Source: Halomonas korlensis (lineage in GTDB: Bacteria; Pseudomonadota; Gammaproteobacteria; Pseudomonadales; Halomonadaceae). Taken from it: 64,000 bases of DNA. A program made the position numbers and the translations under genes. The notes below the pieces were generated by a model, which was not told the origin of the DNA, ran no database searches, and saw nothing but the letters and a program-made list of their open reading frames with translations. Positions 23,805 to 33,889 of this stretch are shown here, piece by piece (position 1 is the first letter of the stretch; every line of letters begins with the position of its first letter). The stretch is from positions 248,001 through 312,000 of the forward strand of contig NZ_FPBP01000004.1 in assembly GCF_900116705.1 (NCBI RefSeq), read 5' to 3'.

Positions 23805-24122
23805 TCAGGGCTTCGCTCGCCCACATCGCCAGCAAGTATCGAACACCCCCTCCAGGGCTTCGCCACAGCCGTGACAAGTCCAGCCGGGATTGTCGCTTTC
23901 ACCGGCGAGGGCGGCGTTGATCAACGCCTCGGCGCGCTCACGATTATGCGGCGCCACCCACACTTCCGGCTCACAATCGCCCAGCGGCAACTCACCGGCA
24001 CCGCCACCGAGGGTCATGTTGCGCAATTCGACCGGCATGCCGGTCGCGGCCAGCACATTGCGCAAGTGGCTGACCAGCAGTGCATTGGAATGCGCGAAGA
24101 CGCGCACATACGCAGGCACCAT
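23805..24122 (-). CDS. DUF2007-type protein with C-terminal zinc ribbon
   Basis: 105 residues. The N-terminal part (VRVFAHSNALLVSHLRNVL through EVWVAPHNRERAEALI) resembles the DUF2007 signal-transducing fold. The C-terminus holds two CxxC pairs (CHGCGEAL, CWRCG) that would bind zinc. The start is ATG at 24122, 7 bp after rlmI ends, so it is probably co-transcribed. A longer in-frame start at 24152 would overlap rlmI. Function unknown. Confidence 0.75.
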   Translation of the reverse strand: MVPAYVRVFAHSNALLVSHLRNVLAATGMPVELRNMTLGGGAGELPLGDCEPEVWVAPHNRERAEALINAALAGESDNPGWTCHGCGEALEGVFDTCWRCGRAKP

Positions 24123-24129
24123 GACGGGC

Positions 24130-25326
24130 TCAGTCCCGGAAGACCCGGACACCCAGCGCCTTCAGATAAGCGGTTTCCGGGATCGCCGGATGCACCGGAT
24201 GGTCCGGCCCCTGGTGGCCCTGGAAGATAAGCTGCCCTTGGCGATCCTGATGGCGCACCGCCCCGCGCACGACGTCGATCAGACGCTCCGGCGCCAGGTG
24301 CATGGAGCAGGAGGCCGAAAGCAGCAGCCCGTCGCGACCGAGCAGACGCATCGCCTCGCGGTTGAGCTTGCTGTAGGCGCGCTCGCCGCCGGGGATATCC
24401 TTGCGCTTGCGGATGAAGGCGGGCGGGTCGAGGATCACCACGTCGAACACCTCATCCTCGGCCTTCAGCGCCGCGAGCACCTCGAAGGCATCCCCCTCAC
24501 CGACAGCCACTCGCTCTTGAAGGCCATTGAGAGCGGCGTTCTCGGCGACGCGCTCGAGGGCCGCGCTCGAGGAATCCACGCAGAGCACCTCACTGGCGCC
24601 GTTGGCCGCCGCCTGCACGCCCCAACCGCCCACGTAGCTGAAAAGATCCAGCACCCGCTTGCCGGCCACCAGGCCGTTGAGCCAGGCGCGGTTGGCCCGA
24701 TGATCAAAGAACCAGCCGGTCTTCTGGCCATCGAGCACCGGCGCACTGAACCGCACACCGTTCTCTTCCATCAACACCGGCTCGGCCAGCTCGCCCTTCA
24801 CCACCTCGATCGTCGACTCGAGGCCCTCGAGACGCCGCCCGCTGGTGTCGTTGCGCAGCACCACCACCCGCGGCGACAGCACCTTGTCCAGCGCGTCGAG
24901 CAGCTCGTCCACCACCGCCTGCATACCGGCCGTATTGAGCTGTAGAACCACCACGTCGCCGTAGCGATCGACGATCAATCCCGGCAGCAAGTCACCTTCA
25001 CCGTGCACGAGCCGATAGAACGGCTTGTCGAAAAGCCGCTGACGCAGCGCCAGGGCCTGGTTGAGACGGTGGACCAGCAATGATCGATCCAGGCCCTGCT
25101 TCGGGTCACGGGACACCAGGCGGGCGCAGATGAGCGAATGCGGATTGACGTAGGCCACGCCCATGGCCTTGCCGTTGGCGGCTTCGACCACCACCTGCTC
25201 GCCGGCCTCGATGTCCTTGATCGGCGTCACCGCCATGTCGATCTCGTTGGAGTAGAGCCACAGGTGCCCCGCCTTGAGGCGACGGTCAGCATTTTTCTTG
25301 AGGCGCAGGGAACGGGTCATGGTCAT
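24130..25326 (-). CDS. rlmI: 23S rRNA m5C methyltransferase, RlmI family
   Basis: SAM-dependent methyltransferase of 398 residues (E. coli RlmI 396). The N-terminal PUA-like domain (RRLKAGHLWLYSNEI) is followed by a Rossmann domain with motif I VLDLFSYVGGWGVQAA and motif IV VILDPPAFIRK. The catalytic cysteine region SCSMHL is present. Start ATG 25326, or the in-frame ATG two codons later. The nearest E. coli role is m5C1962 of 23S rRNA; the exact site is inferred. Confidence 0.9.
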   Translation of the reverse strand: MTMTRSLRLKKNADRRLKAGHLWLYSNEIDMAVTPIKDIEAGEQVVVEAANGKAMGVAYVNPHSLICARLVSRDPKQGLDRSLLVHRLNQALALRQRLFDKPFYRLVHGEGDLLPGLIVDRYGDVVVLQLNTAGMQAVVDELLDALDKVLSPRVVVLRNDTSGRRLEGLESTIEVVKGELAEPVLMEENGVRFSAPVLDGQKTGWFFDHRANRAWLNGLVAGKRVLDLFSYVGGWGVQAAANGASEVLCVDSSSAALERVAENAALNGLQERVAVGEGDAFEVLAALKAEDEVFDVVILDPPAFIRKRKDIPGGERAYSKLNREAMRLLGRDGLLLSASCSMHLAPERLIDVVRGAVRHQDRQGQLIFQGHQGPDHPVHPAIPETAYLKALGVRVFRD

Positions 25327-25360
25327 GGGAGAATCTCGTGAAGGGTGAGTCGTTCGGGCG

Positions 25361-26197
25361 TCAGGTCTGGCAGCGAGCGCAGAAAACGCTGGCCCGCTGG
25401 CCCAGGGTCACCAGGCGCAATTCGCCGCCGCAGCGCCGGCAGGCCTGGCCATGACGACCGTAGACGTTGAGCCGCTGCTTGAAGTAGCCCGGCTCGCCGG
25501 TGCCGCCGACGAAGTCGCGCAGGGTCGTGCCACCCTGGGTGATGGCCGCAGCGAGCACCTCGCGTACCGCGTCCGCTAGGCGATCGTAGCGCTGACGGGA
25601 AATGCCGCTCGCCGGCCGGCACGGATCGATGCCGGCCAGAAACAGCGCCTCGGCGGCGTAGATGTTACCCACTCCTACCACCACGGCGTTATCCATCAAA
25701 AACGGCTTCACGGCCAAGCGGCGGCGACGCGAGAACGCGAACAGGCGCGCGCCATCGAAGGCCTCGGACAGCGGTTCGGGACCCAGCCGGGCCAGGCGTG
25801 GGTCGGCGTTGACGCTTCCCTGCAGCCAGTCGACGAAGCCGAAGCGGCGCGGGTCGTGATAGCGCAGTATCCCGCCATCATCGAGCACCAGATCGACATG
25901 GTCATGCTTACGCGGCAGCTCGCCGAGGCGCACCATGCGCAGGCTGCCGGACATGCCCAAGTGCCACAACAGCGTCGACGTGCCATCGCCCTGCCCTGCC
26001 CGGGAGAGCGGCAGCAGCAGATACTTGGCGCGGCGCGACAGCGGGCCGACCCGCGCGCCAATCAGCCGCTCGACCAGGTCCGCGGGCACCGCCACGCGCA
26101 GGCGCGACTCGCGCACGATAACCTCCACGATCTCGCGTCCTTCCACATGGGGAGCGATGCCGCGGCGAGTGGTCTCGACTTCGGGCAGTTCAGGCAT
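25361..26197 (-). CDS. mutM: Formamidopyrimidine-DNA glycosylase
   Basis: Base-excision repair enzyme removing 8-oxoguanine. It has 278 residues. The start ATG 26197 exposes the catalytic N-terminal Pro-Glu after Met removal ([12 protein letters not shown]); the 4-codon-longer reading would block this. The zinc finger at the C-terminus, CRRCGG and CARC, is intact. It lies in the rpmB-rpmG-mutM-rlmI run. Confidence 0.97.
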   Translation of the reverse strand: MPELPEVETTRRGIAPHVEGREIVEVIVRESRLRVAVPADLVERLIGARVGPLSRRAKYLLLPLSRAGQGDGTSTLLWHLGMSGSLRMVRLGELPRKHDHVDLVLDDGGILRYHDPRRFGFVDWLQGSVNADPRLARLGPEPLSEAFDGARLFAFSRRRRLAVKPFLMDNAVVVGVGNIYAAEALFLAGIDPCRPASGISRQRYDRLADAVREVLAAAITQGGTTLRDFVGGTGEPGYFKQRLNVYGRHGQACRRCGGELRLVTLGQRASVFCARCQT

Positions 26198-26229
26198 GAC
26201 GACCGGCACTCGAGAAAGGGTCGGAAACG

Positions 26230-26259
26230 CCTGAACCCGACCGCAGGGCCGGGTTCAGG
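26230..26259 (-). terminator. Hairpin after rpmG
   Basis: A perfect 10-bp stem, CCTGAACCCG / CGGGTTCAGG, in the 111-bp rpmG-mutM gap, followed on the minus strand by CGTTTCC. It probably reduces read-through from the ribosomal protein genes into mutM. Confidence 0.6.
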
Positions 26260-26308
26260 AGGACAGGCGTATCACCTGCGGTGGAAGCGATCCGTGGCCG
26301 CGAACGAC

Positions 26309-26464
26309 CTACTTGATCTTGCCTTCCTTGTACATCACGTGCTTGCGGATCGTCGGGTCGAATTTCTTCATCTCGAGCTTGTCCGGCGTGTTCCGCTTGT
26401 TCTTGTCGGTGGTATAGAAATGGCCGGTACCGGCGCTGGAAATCATTCGGATCTTGTCACGCAT
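26309..26464 (-). CDS. rpmG: 50S ribosomal protein L33
   Basis: 51-residue protein, read directly from the sequence: [20 protein letters not shown] at the start and [11 protein letters not shown] at the end. This is the cysteine-free (zinc-independent) type of L33. GGGAGA lies upstream of ATG 26464. It follows rpmB by 26 bp, the usual rpmB-rpmG pair. Confidence 0.97.
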   Translation of the reverse strand: MRDKIRMISSAGTGHFYTTDKNKRNTPDKLEMKKFDPTIRKHVMYKEGKIK

Positions 26465-26490
26465 GACGGTTATCTCCCTGGATGGATCGC

Positions 26491-26727
26491 TTAGACGGCG
26501 TCGCCGCGCTTGCGAATGTCACTCAGCACCGCCTCGATGCCTTTCTTGTCAATGACGCGCATGCCCTTGGAAGAGACACGCAGCTTGACGAAGCGATTCT
26601 CGGACTCTACCCAGAAACGATGGCTGTGCAGATTCGGCAAGAAACGACGACGGGTCTTGCGCTGGGAGTGTGAAACGTTATTACCAGTCACCGGGCGCTT
26701 GCCGGTGACCTGACATACTTTGGACAT
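26491..26727 (-). CDS. rpmB: 50S ribosomal protein L28
   Basis: 78 residues, standard length. Starts [20 protein letters not shown] at ATG 26727, after TTGGAGG; a 4-codon-longer in-frame start lies within that ribosome site and is rejected. Only one cysteine is present, so this is a zinc-independent form. First gene after a strong promoter. Confidence 0.97.
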   Translation of the reverse strand: MSKVCQVTGKRPVTGNNVSHSQRKTRRRFLPNLHSHRFWVESENRFVKLRVSSKGMRVIDKKGIEAVLSDIRKRGDAV

Positions 26728-26836
26728 TGGAGCCTCCAACCGCTTGGCCAGGTGTTTATACCTGAGTGTTCAAAACCTGTCGGGCAAACCGGGGAGATCC
26801 CGCAATATTTGACCCAAGGGAATTCAAAGGTGGCAC

Positions 26837-26865
26837 TTTATACCAGAGTCCCCTTGGATAGGCAA
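26837..26865 (-). promoter_or_regulatory. Strong sigma-70 promoter for rpmB-rpmG
   Basis: On the minus strand TTGCCT (26865-26860), a 17-base spacer ending TGG, then TATAAA (26842-26837). It has a good -35, ideal spacing, an extended -10 and a near-consensus -10. The leader to rpmB would be about 103 bases and contains the inverted repeat CAGGT...ACCTG near 26748-26764. Confidence 0.75.
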
Positions 26866-26959
26866 GAGTCGGCCCCGTTTCTGCTGGGTAACCGACATTA
26901 GATATGACAAGGGGCGCTGTCGACAGGCCTGCCAAATAGAGCCATGTCACCGCACAGCA

Positions 26960-27634
26960 TCAAAGCCAGCCGCGCTCGGCGAACGAGACCACCTCGCCGT
27001 CGCCCACCACGAAATGATCCAGCACCCGAATCTCAAAAAGCCCCAGCGCTTCGCGCAGCCGCTCGGTAATGCGCCGATCGGCATCGCTTGGCTCGGCGAT
27101 CCCCGAGGGATGATTATGAGCAAAGATGACCGCCCCGGCACCGAGCTCCAGCGCCCGGCGCGCGACCTCGCGCGGGTAGACCGAGGCGCTGTTGAGAGTG
27201 CCGCGAAACAGCGACTCGTAGAGGATCACCTGGTGCTGGCTGTCGAGGAACAGCGCCGCGAATTCCTCGTGGCCGAGATGGCGCAGCTGCGAAGCGAGAT
27301 AGGCCCGAACCAGCGACGGCGAGGTCAGCGCATCGCCCCGTGCCAGCTGGCTCGCCAGGTGGCGGCGCGATAATTCGAGTGTGGCCTGAAGCTGCACGAA
27401 CTTGGCCGTGCCGAGCCCATGTTCGGCGCAAAAGCGCGTCTGGTCGGCCTCCAGCAGCTGACGCAGGCCTCCGAAGGCGGCGAGCAGGTCGCGCGCCAGG
27501 TCCACCGCCGAGCGCCCCTGGACCCCCACGCGCAGAAAGATTGCCAGCAGTTCCGCATCGGATAAGGCAGGCGACCCCAGCGCCAGCAACTTTTCTCGTG
27601 GACGTTCCCCTTCCGGCCAGTCGCGAATCGACAT
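26960..27634 (-). CDS. radC: RadC family JAB-domain protein
   Basis: 224 residues. The N-terminal helix-hairpin-helix-like part ([21 protein letters not shown]) is followed by a C-terminal MPN/JAB domain with the JAMM metal motif [14 protein letters not shown]. Despite the name, a repair role has not been confirmed in E. coli. The start is ATG at 27634, with GGGAG upstream. Divergent from coaBC, as in many gammaproteobacteria, and 232 bp upstream of rpmB. Confidence 0.93.
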   Translation of the reverse strand: MSIRDWPEGERPREKLLALGSPALSDAELLAIFLRVGVQGRSAVDLARDLLAAFGGLRQLLEADQTRFCAEHGLGTAKFVQLQATLELSRRHLASQLARGDALTSPSLVRAYLASQLRHLGHEEFAALFLDSQHQVILYESLFRGTLNSASVYPREVARRALELGAGAVIFAHNHPSGIAEPSDADRRITERLREALGLFEIRVLDHFVVGDGEVVSFAERGWL

Positions 27635-27763
27635 GGTGTTCTCCCTGCTTGCCCCAGATGGTTGTCATTATTCGTTGGTTGCCACTGACCGCCGGCCCGT
27701 TCGCTACGCAAGATCGGGCGGCGATGGTAAGCTAGACCATCGTATTTCCGTTCGGATATTGCC

Positions 27764-29095
27764 ATGTCAACGCTGCCTGGCCCCGGGAGCATCGACCGCA
27801 CGATCATGGACCGCCCAATGGGCCGTCGCATACTTCTCGGCATCAGTGCCGGTATCGCCGCCTACAAGAGCGCAACGCTTGCCCGCCTGCTCAAGCAGTC
27901 GGGTGCCGAGGTGCGCGTGGTCATGACCGAGGGCGCCCAGGCGTTCATCACGCCACTGACCCTGCAGGCCTTGACGGGAGAAGCCGTGCGCACCTCCCTG
28001 CTCGACCCCGACGCCGAGGCCGGCATGGGGCATATCGAGCTGGCCCGCTGGGCCGATACCATCCTCATCGCGCCAGCTACCGCCGATGTGATGGCGCGCC
28101 TGGCCATCGGCATGGCCGATGACCTGCTCACCACCCTATGCCTGGCGAGCGACGCCCACAAGGTGATGGCACCGGCGATGAACCAGGCGATGTGGCGTCA
28201 GCCCGCCACGGCCCGCAACGCGGCACGCCTCGAGGCCGACGGCTGGCGCCTGCTCGGACCCTCGAGCGGCGACCAGGCCTGCGGCGACGTGGGCCCGGGG
28301 CGCATGATGGAGCCCGAGGCGATCCTTGAGGCGTTGCTCTTCATGGCGCCCGAAGCCGCGCCGGCTCAACCAGAGGCGCCGCGGGAGGCCGAGGGCCTGA
28401 CCGTCACGATCACCGCCGGCCCCACCCGCGAGCCACTCGACCCGGTGCGCTATCTCTCCAACCACAGCTCCGGCAAGATGGGCTATGCGCTCGCCGCCGC
28501 CGCCGCCTCGCTCGGTGCCCGGGTCAGGCTGATCAGCGGGCCGGTCGCGCTGCCCACGCCCGAGGGGGTCGAGCGATTCGACGTGGAGACGGCGCTCGAC
28601 ATGGCCGAGGCGGCCGACCGCCTCGCCAAAGACAGCGACATCTTCATCGGCTGCGCGGCGGTGGCCGACTACCGCGCCGAAGCCGCCGCCGAGCACAAGA
28701 TCAAGAAGCGCGAGGACGACGAAGGGCTGACCCTGCGCCTGGTCAAGAATCCCGACATCATCGCCTCCGTGGCCTCATTGCCCGAAGCGCAGCGCCCGCT
28801 GGTGGTGGGGTTTGCCGCCGAGACCCGCGAGCTCGAGACCTACGCCCGCGACAAGCTGCTGCGCAAGAAGCTCGACATGATCGTCGCCAATGACGTCTCG
28901 CGCGCCGGAGGCGGCTTCGGCACCGACGACAATGCCGCTCTGCTGCTATGGCGAGAAGGCCGCTGGCATAACGGCGCGTGGCAGGGCAGCGCCCGTCTGG
29001 GCCGCGACGACCTGCCTTCACAACCCAAGTCGCAGCTGGCGCTCAATGTTATCCGACGCGCACTGCATTGCCTCCAGGCAAGGCGCTCCCCCTGA
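27764..29095 (+). CDS. coaBC: Phosphopantothenoylcysteine decarboxylase / synthetase
   Basis: Bifunctional coenzyme A biosynthesis enzyme (Dfp). The CoaC part has [11 protein letters not shown], the PAMN motif in [10 protein letters not shown] and [10 protein letters not shown]. The CoaB part begins near residue 212 with [20 protein letters not shown]. It has 443 residues, against about 406 in E. coli. The extra N-terminal residues suggest that ATG 27806 or 27818 ([12 protein letters not shown]) may be the real start; no start has a convincing ribosome site. Followed 25 bp later by dut. Confidence 0.95.
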   Translation: MSTLPGPGSIDRTIMDRPMGRRILLGISAGIAAYKSATLARLLKQSGAEVRVVMTEGAQAFITPLTLQALTGEAVRTSLLDPDAEAGMGHIELARWADTILIAPATADVMARLAIGMADDLLTTLCLASDAHKVMAPAMNQAMWRQPATARNAARLEADGWRLLGPSSGDQACGDVGPGRMMEPEAILEALLFMAPEAAPAQPEAPREAEGLTVTITAGPTREPLDPVRYLSNHSSGKMGYALAAAAASLGARVRLISGPVALPTPEGVERFDVETALDMAEAADRLAKDSDIFIGCAAVADYRAEAAAEHKIKKREDDEGLTLRLVKNPDIIASVASLPEAQRPLVVGFAAETRELETYARDKLLRKKLDMIVANDVSRAGGGFGTDDNAALLLWREGRWHNGAWQGSARLGRDDLPSQPKSQLALNVIRRALHCLQARRSP

Positions 29096-29120
29096 CACCC
29101 ACCACGACCCGGACGATCCG

Positions 29121-29600
29121 ATGCCCAACACCGACCCGCGGCCAGCCGCCCGCCCGCGCCTGGCCATCAAACTGCTCGACCCCCGCATGGCTGACTACCT
29201 GCCCCACTACACGACCGACGGCTCCGCCGGCATGGACTTGCGCGCCCTGCTTGACGCCCCGCTGGCGCTTTCGCCAGGCCAGTGCGAGCTGGTGCGCACC
29301 GGGCTCGCCATGCACCTCGACGACCCGAACCTCGCCGGCATGATCCTGCCGCGCTCGGGGCTCGGCCATAAGCACGGCATCGTCCTCGGCAACCTGGTGG
29401 GCCTGATCGATTCTGACTATCAGGGCGAGCTGATGGTGTCGGTGTGGAATCGCAGCAATCGCGCCTTCACCCTCGAGCCCTTCGAGCGCCTGGCGCAGTA
29501 CGTCATCGTGCCCGTGGTGCAGGCCGAGCTCGACGTCGTCGACGACTTCGCCAGCAGTGCCCGTGGCGATAATGGCTTCGGCAGCTCGGGAAGACTCTGA
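29121..29600 (+). CDS. dut: Deoxyuridine triphosphatase (dUTPase)
   Basis: Hydrolyses dUTP to dUMP, keeping uracil out of DNA. It has 159 residues. All five family motifs are visible: [38 protein letters not shown] and the C-terminal GDNGFGSSG. The start is ATG at 29121 ([20 protein letters not shown]). The coaBC-dut-slmA region is conserved in gammaproteobacteria; here algC and argB are inserted before slmA. Confidence 0.97.
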   Translation: MPNTDPRPAARPRLAIKLLDPRMADYLPHYTTDGSAGMDLRALLDAPLALSPGQCELVRTGLAMHLDDPNLAGMILPRSGLGHKHGIVLGNLVGLIDSDYQGELMVSVWNRSNRAFTLEPFERLAQYVIVPVVQAELDVVDDFASSARGDNGFGSSGRL

Positions 29601-29643
29601 TGTTTCAAGCCGTCAACACAAGCAGTCAACAGGAAGTGACACC

Positions 29644-31041
29644 ATGACCCAACAACGCCCCCAGAGCGTTCCCGCCTCGATCTTTCGCGCCTACGACATT
29701 CGTGGCATCGTCGACGAGACGCTCACCGAGGCAAGCGTCGTGGCGATCGGCCACGCCATCGGCAGCGAAGCCGCCGCCCGTGGCGAATCCACCGTGGTGG
29801 TGGCCCGCGACGGCCGCCTGTCGGGTCCTCGCCTGCAGCACGCCCTGACCCGCGGGCTGACCGCGAGCGGTCGCGACGTCGTCGACATCGGCATGGTGCC
29901 GACCCCGGTGCTTTATTACGCGACCCATGTGCTCGACGGCACCGCCTCCGGCGTGATGGTCACCGGCAGCCACAATCCGCCCGACTACAACGGCTTCAAG
30001 ATCGTGCTCGGCGGCGAGACGCTTTCCGGCGAGGCCATCACCGCCCTCTACCAGCGCATCCAGCAGGGCGATCTGCTCGAGGGCCAGGGCAGTGTTCGCC
30101 AGGAAGATGTTCGCGAGGCCTACCTGGCGCGCATCCTCGGCGACGTCAGGCTCGCCCGGCCGCTCAAGGCGGTGGTGGACTGCGGCAACGGCGTGGCCGG
30201 CGAACTGGGCCCCCAGCTCATCGAACGGCTCGGGGTCGAGACCCTGCCGCTGTTCGCCGAGATCGACGGCACCTTCCCCAACCATCATCCGGACCCCGGC
30301 AAGCCCGAGAACCTCAAGGACCTGATCCGCGAGGTGCAGGCGAGCGGCGCCGACATCGGCCTGGCCTTCGACGGCGACGGCGACCGCCTGGGCGTCATCA
30401 CCCCCAGCGGCAAGCTGATCTACCCCGACCACCTGCTGATGGCCTTCGCCGAGGACATGCTGTCGCGCAACTCCGGCGCCAGGGTGATCTTCGACGTCAA
30501 GTGCACCGGCAACCTGACGCGGGTGATCGAGGAGGCCGGCGGCGAGCCCGAGATGTGGCGCACCGGCCATTCGCTGATCAAGGCACGCATGAAGGAAACC
30601 GGCGCCCTGCTCGCCGGCGAAATGAGCGGCCACATCTTCTTTCGCGAGCGCTGGTACGGTTTCGACGACGGGCTCTATGGCGCCGCCCGACTGCTAGAAA
30701 TCCTGTCGAAGCAGGCCGATGATGCCGACACCTTCTTCGCCCGCTACCCCCAGGACCTGAGCACGCCCGAGATCAACATCACCGTCACCGACGAGACCAA
30801 GTTCGACCTGGTGGCCAGGCTGGCCCGCGAGGGCGACTTCGGCGACGACGGCATCAAGACCACCCTTGACGGCATTCGCGTCGACTATCCGGACGGCTGG
30901 GGCCTGTGTCGCGCCTCCAACACCACGCCGGTGCTGGTGCTGCGCTTCGAAGGCAAGAACGAGGCCGCGCTCGCGCGTGTCCAGCGCCGCTTCGGCGAGG
31001 CCCTGTCCCGAGTCGCCCCCGAGATCGTCCTGCCTTTCTGA
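29644..31041 (+). CDS. algC: Phosphomannomutase / phosphoglucomutase (AlgC type)
   Basis: 465 residues (P. aeruginosa AlgC 463). The phosphoserine loop VTGSHNPPDYNGFK puts the catalytic Ser at 109. The metal loop is FDGDGDRLG and the sugar-binding loop GEMSGHIFF. It makes mannose-1-P or glucose-1-P for exopolysaccharide and LPS. The start is ATG at 29644. dut-algC-argB order is also seen in pseudomonads, which supports the name. Confidence 0.93.
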   Translation: MTQQRPQSVPASIFRAYDIRGIVDETLTEASVVAIGHAIGSEAAARGESTVVVARDGRLSGPRLQHALTRGLTASGRDVVDIGMVPTPVLYYATHVLDGTASGVMVTGSHNPPDYNGFKIVLGGETLSGEAITALYQRIQQGDLLEGQGSVRQEDVREAYLARILGDVRLARPLKAVVDCGNGVAGELGPQLIERLGVETLPLFAEIDGTFPNHHPDPGKPENLKDLIREVQASGADIGLAFDGDGDRLGVITPSGKLIYPDHLLMAFAEDMLSRNSGARVIFDVKCTGNLTRVIEEAGGEPEMWRTGHSLIKARMKETGALLAGEMSGHIFFRERWYGFDDGLYGAARLLEILSKQADDADTFFARYPQDLSTPEINITVTDETKFDLVARLAREGDFGDDGIKTTLDGIRVDYPDGWGLCRASNTTPVLVLRFEGKNEAALARVQRRFGEALSRVAPEIVLPF

Positions 31042-31050
31042 AGCGGCGTC

Positions 31051-31083
31051 TCACGCTCCACGATTCATGTTTCACGTTTCATG
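31051..31083. repeat. Short degenerate direct repeats before argB
   Basis: Related CACG(A/T)TTCATG and TTCACGTTTCATG units follow each other in the 59-bp algC-argB gap. They are AT-richer than the surroundings, and neither a gene nor a clear promoter is visible. Confidence 0.5.
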
Positions 31084-31088
31084 CCTAA

Positions 31089-32021
<933 letters not shown>

Positions 32022-32110
32022 GTCTGACGGCGGCCTCCCATTCTCTTCGTCCGTTCTTTGCGCCTGTTCTTTGCGCCCGGCCGAGGCCGTGATTAGGATG
32101 AGGCACCCCC

Positions 32111-32116
32111 TATAAA
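32111..32116 (+). promoter_or_regulatory. Possible -10 element for slmA
   Basis: TATAAA lies 13 bases before the slmA start, with no clear -35 at the right distance (GTGATT is the best, at 16 bases). If used, the leader would be only a few bases long, so this is weak. Confidence 0.3.
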
Positions 32117-32129
32117 AGAAAAGACGCAC

Positions 32130-32741
32130 ATGACGCAGGAAAACCCCACCCCCTCGCGCCGCGAGCAGATCTTGCAGGCCCTGGCGCTGATGCTGGAGGA
32201 AGACAGTGGCAAGCGTATTACCGTGGCCGCCCTGGCACGCCAGGTCGGCGTCTCGGAGGCCGCGCTGTATCGCCACTTTCCAAGCAAGGCGCGCATGTTC
32301 GAAGGGCTCATCGCCTTCATCGAGGAGACGCTCTTCGAGCGTATCAATCGCATCCTCGAGGAGGAAACCGAGGCGATCCCGCGCTGCGGCAGGATACTCA
32401 CTCTGGTGCTGGCCTTCGCCGAGAAGAACCCGGGGCTGTCGCGGCTGCTCGGCGGCGACGTCCTGACCGGCGAGACCGCTCGCCTGCGACTGCGCATCCA
32501 CCAGCTCTTCGAGCGACTCGAGACCCAGTTCAAGCAGATCCTGCGAGAAGCGGAGCTGCGCGAGGGGCGTCGCCCTTCCCTGACGGTGTCGGCCGCAGCC
32601 AACTTGCTGCTGGCCTATGCCGAGGGGCGGATCTCCCAGTACGTGCGCAGTGATTTTCGCCAACGCCCCACCGCGCATTGGGACGATCAGTGGCAATGGC
32701 TCTCGTCTCAGCTGCTGCGTAACGTGCCGCAGCTGGCCTGA
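32130..32741 (+). CDS. slmA: Nucleoid occlusion factor SlmA (TetR fold)
   Basis: 203-residue TetR-family protein. The HTH is at about 28-58 ([25 protein letters not shown] is split across helices 2-3). The C-terminal domain has [11 protein letters not shown] and [21 protein letters not shown], typical of SlmA. It binds DNA sites over the nucleoid and blocks FtsZ there. Sits after argB and is convergent with rpoH across a strong terminator. Confidence 0.93.
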   Translation: MTQENPTPSRREQILQALALMLEEDSGKRITVAALARQVGVSEAALYRHFPSKARMFEGLIAFIEETLFERINRILEEETEAIPRCGRILTLVLAFAEKNPGLSRLLGGDVLTGETARLRLRIHQLFERLETQFKQILREAELREGRRPSLTVSAAANLLLAYAEGRISQYVRSDFRQRPTAHWDDQWQWLSSQLLRNVPQLA

Positions 32742-32771
32742 GCCTCGTCAATTCACGAACCGCTGACGCAA

Positions 32772-32796
32772 AAGCCCCGGCCAACGGCCGGGGCTT
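32772..32796. terminator. Bidirectional terminator between slmA and rpoH
   Basis: An 11-bp perfect stem, AAGCCCCGGCC / GGCCGGGGCTT, with an AAC loop and flanking A/T bases, between two convergent genes. Confidence 0.85.
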
Positions 32797-32823
32797 GATC
32801 TCGCGAGACGCTTCCCTAGAGAT

Positions 32824-33690
32824 TCAGGCGACCAAGGCGTCGCCGATCTGGTGGCGAATCTTCTTCATGGCGTTCTTCTCGAGCTGGCGAATACGCTCGG
32901 CAGAAATGCCGTAGACGTCGGCCAGATCGTGCAGTGTCGCCTTGTGGTCGCTCAGCCAGCGCCGCTGCAGGATGTCCCGCGAGCGCTCGTCCAGCGATTC
33001 CAGCGCGAGCTGGAGGCGCCGCGTGGCGTCGCCTTCCCAGTCGCTGTCCTCGAGCTGAGTCGCCGGATCGCCGGAAGCGTCGTCGAGATAGTGCACCGGG
33101 GCCTGGTAGGCGGACTCTTCATCGTCGTTCGGTGCGGCGTCGAAACCGGCATCGTGAGCCGACAGGCGCCCCTCCATCTCGCGCACCACCTCGGGCTTGA
33201 CGTCGAGGTCCTTGGCAATCGCCTCGACCTCATTGGTGTTCAGCCAGGACAGCCGCTTCTTGGCACCGCGCAGGTTGAAGAACAGCTTGCGCTGGGCCTT
33301 GGTCGTGGCGATTTTCACGATGCGCCAGTTGCGCAGCACGAACTCGTGAATCTCGGCCTTGATCCAGTGCACGGCAAAGGACACCAGACGCACCCCCTGG
33401 TTGGGGTCGAAGCGCTTGACGGCCTTCATCAATCCCACATTGCCTTCCTGGATCAGGTCGGCCTGCGGCAATCCATAGCCGGAGTAGCTGCGGGCGATAT
33501 GCACGACGAAACGCAGGTGCGACAGCACCAGGCGACGCGCCGCTTCAAGGTCGCCCTCGTCATGCAGACGGAAGGCCAGGTCTCGCTCCTCGTCGGCGGA
33601 CAGCATCGGAATGCGGTTGACCGACTGGATGTAGCCGTTGAGGTCACGCCCCGGCGATAACTGGCCCACTGGCAGAAGACTGGTACTCAT
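32824..33690 (-). CDS. rpoH: RNA polymerase sigma-32 (heat shock)
   Basis: 288-residue sigma factor. Region 2 has [19 protein letters not shown], the RpoH box QRKLFFNLR is present, and region 4 has [19 protein letters not shown]. Directs heat-shock gene transcription. Start ATG 33690, with GGGAG about 10 bases upstream. Downstream of ftsY-ftsE-ftsX, as in E. coli, but with its own 199-bp upstream region holding a sigma-E-type promoter. Confidence 0.98.
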   Translation of the reverse strand: MSTSLLPVGQLSPGRDLNGYIQSVNRIPMLSADEERDLAFRLHDEGDLEAARRLVLSHLRFVVHIARSYSGYGLPQADLIQEGNVGLMKAVKRFDPNQGVRLVSFAVHWIKAEIHEFVLRNWRIVKIATTKAQRKLFFNLRGAKKRLSWLNTNEVEAIAKDLDVKPEVVREMEGRLSAHDAGFDAAPNDDEESAYQAPVHYLDDASGDPATQLEDSDWEGDATRRLQLALESLDERSRDILQRRWLSDHKATLHDLADVYGISAERIRQLEKNAMKKIRHQIGDALVA

Positions 33691-33774
33691 GTGCAGGATG
33701 TCTCCCTCTCGAAGCCCAAATACGAATCCAATCTCAAATACCTGACCTCAGTACGTTGTACGGGTTTCGCGACC

Positions 33775-33802
33775 TTTGAGGGCGGCAGCCACCAAAGGTT
33801 CC
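33775..33802 (-). promoter_or_regulatory. Predicted sigma-E (AlgU/RpoE)-type promoter of rpoH
   Basis: On the minus strand GGAACCTT (33802-33795) serves as -35 (consensus GGAACTT). After GAACCT there is a 16-base spacer, then TCAAA (33779-33775) as -10. Spacing and both elements match the envelope-stress sigma consensus with one mismatch. The start point would give a leader of about 75 bases. E. coli and P. aeruginosa rpoH are known to have sigma-E/AlgU promoters, which supports this. Confidence 0.65.
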
Positions 33803-33889
33803 GACACGTCAGCGACGATTGACCCATGGGCAGCGCCCTTCGGAGCGGTCGCGTCTGCGCTGGTTTCGCCGACTGGCGGGTGAATTCTT

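Noticed and set aside
27114-27843. Overlapping frames across radC and the coaBC upstream region
   Set aside because: They conflict with radC, whose JAMM motif and length are intact, and carry no recognisable domain.
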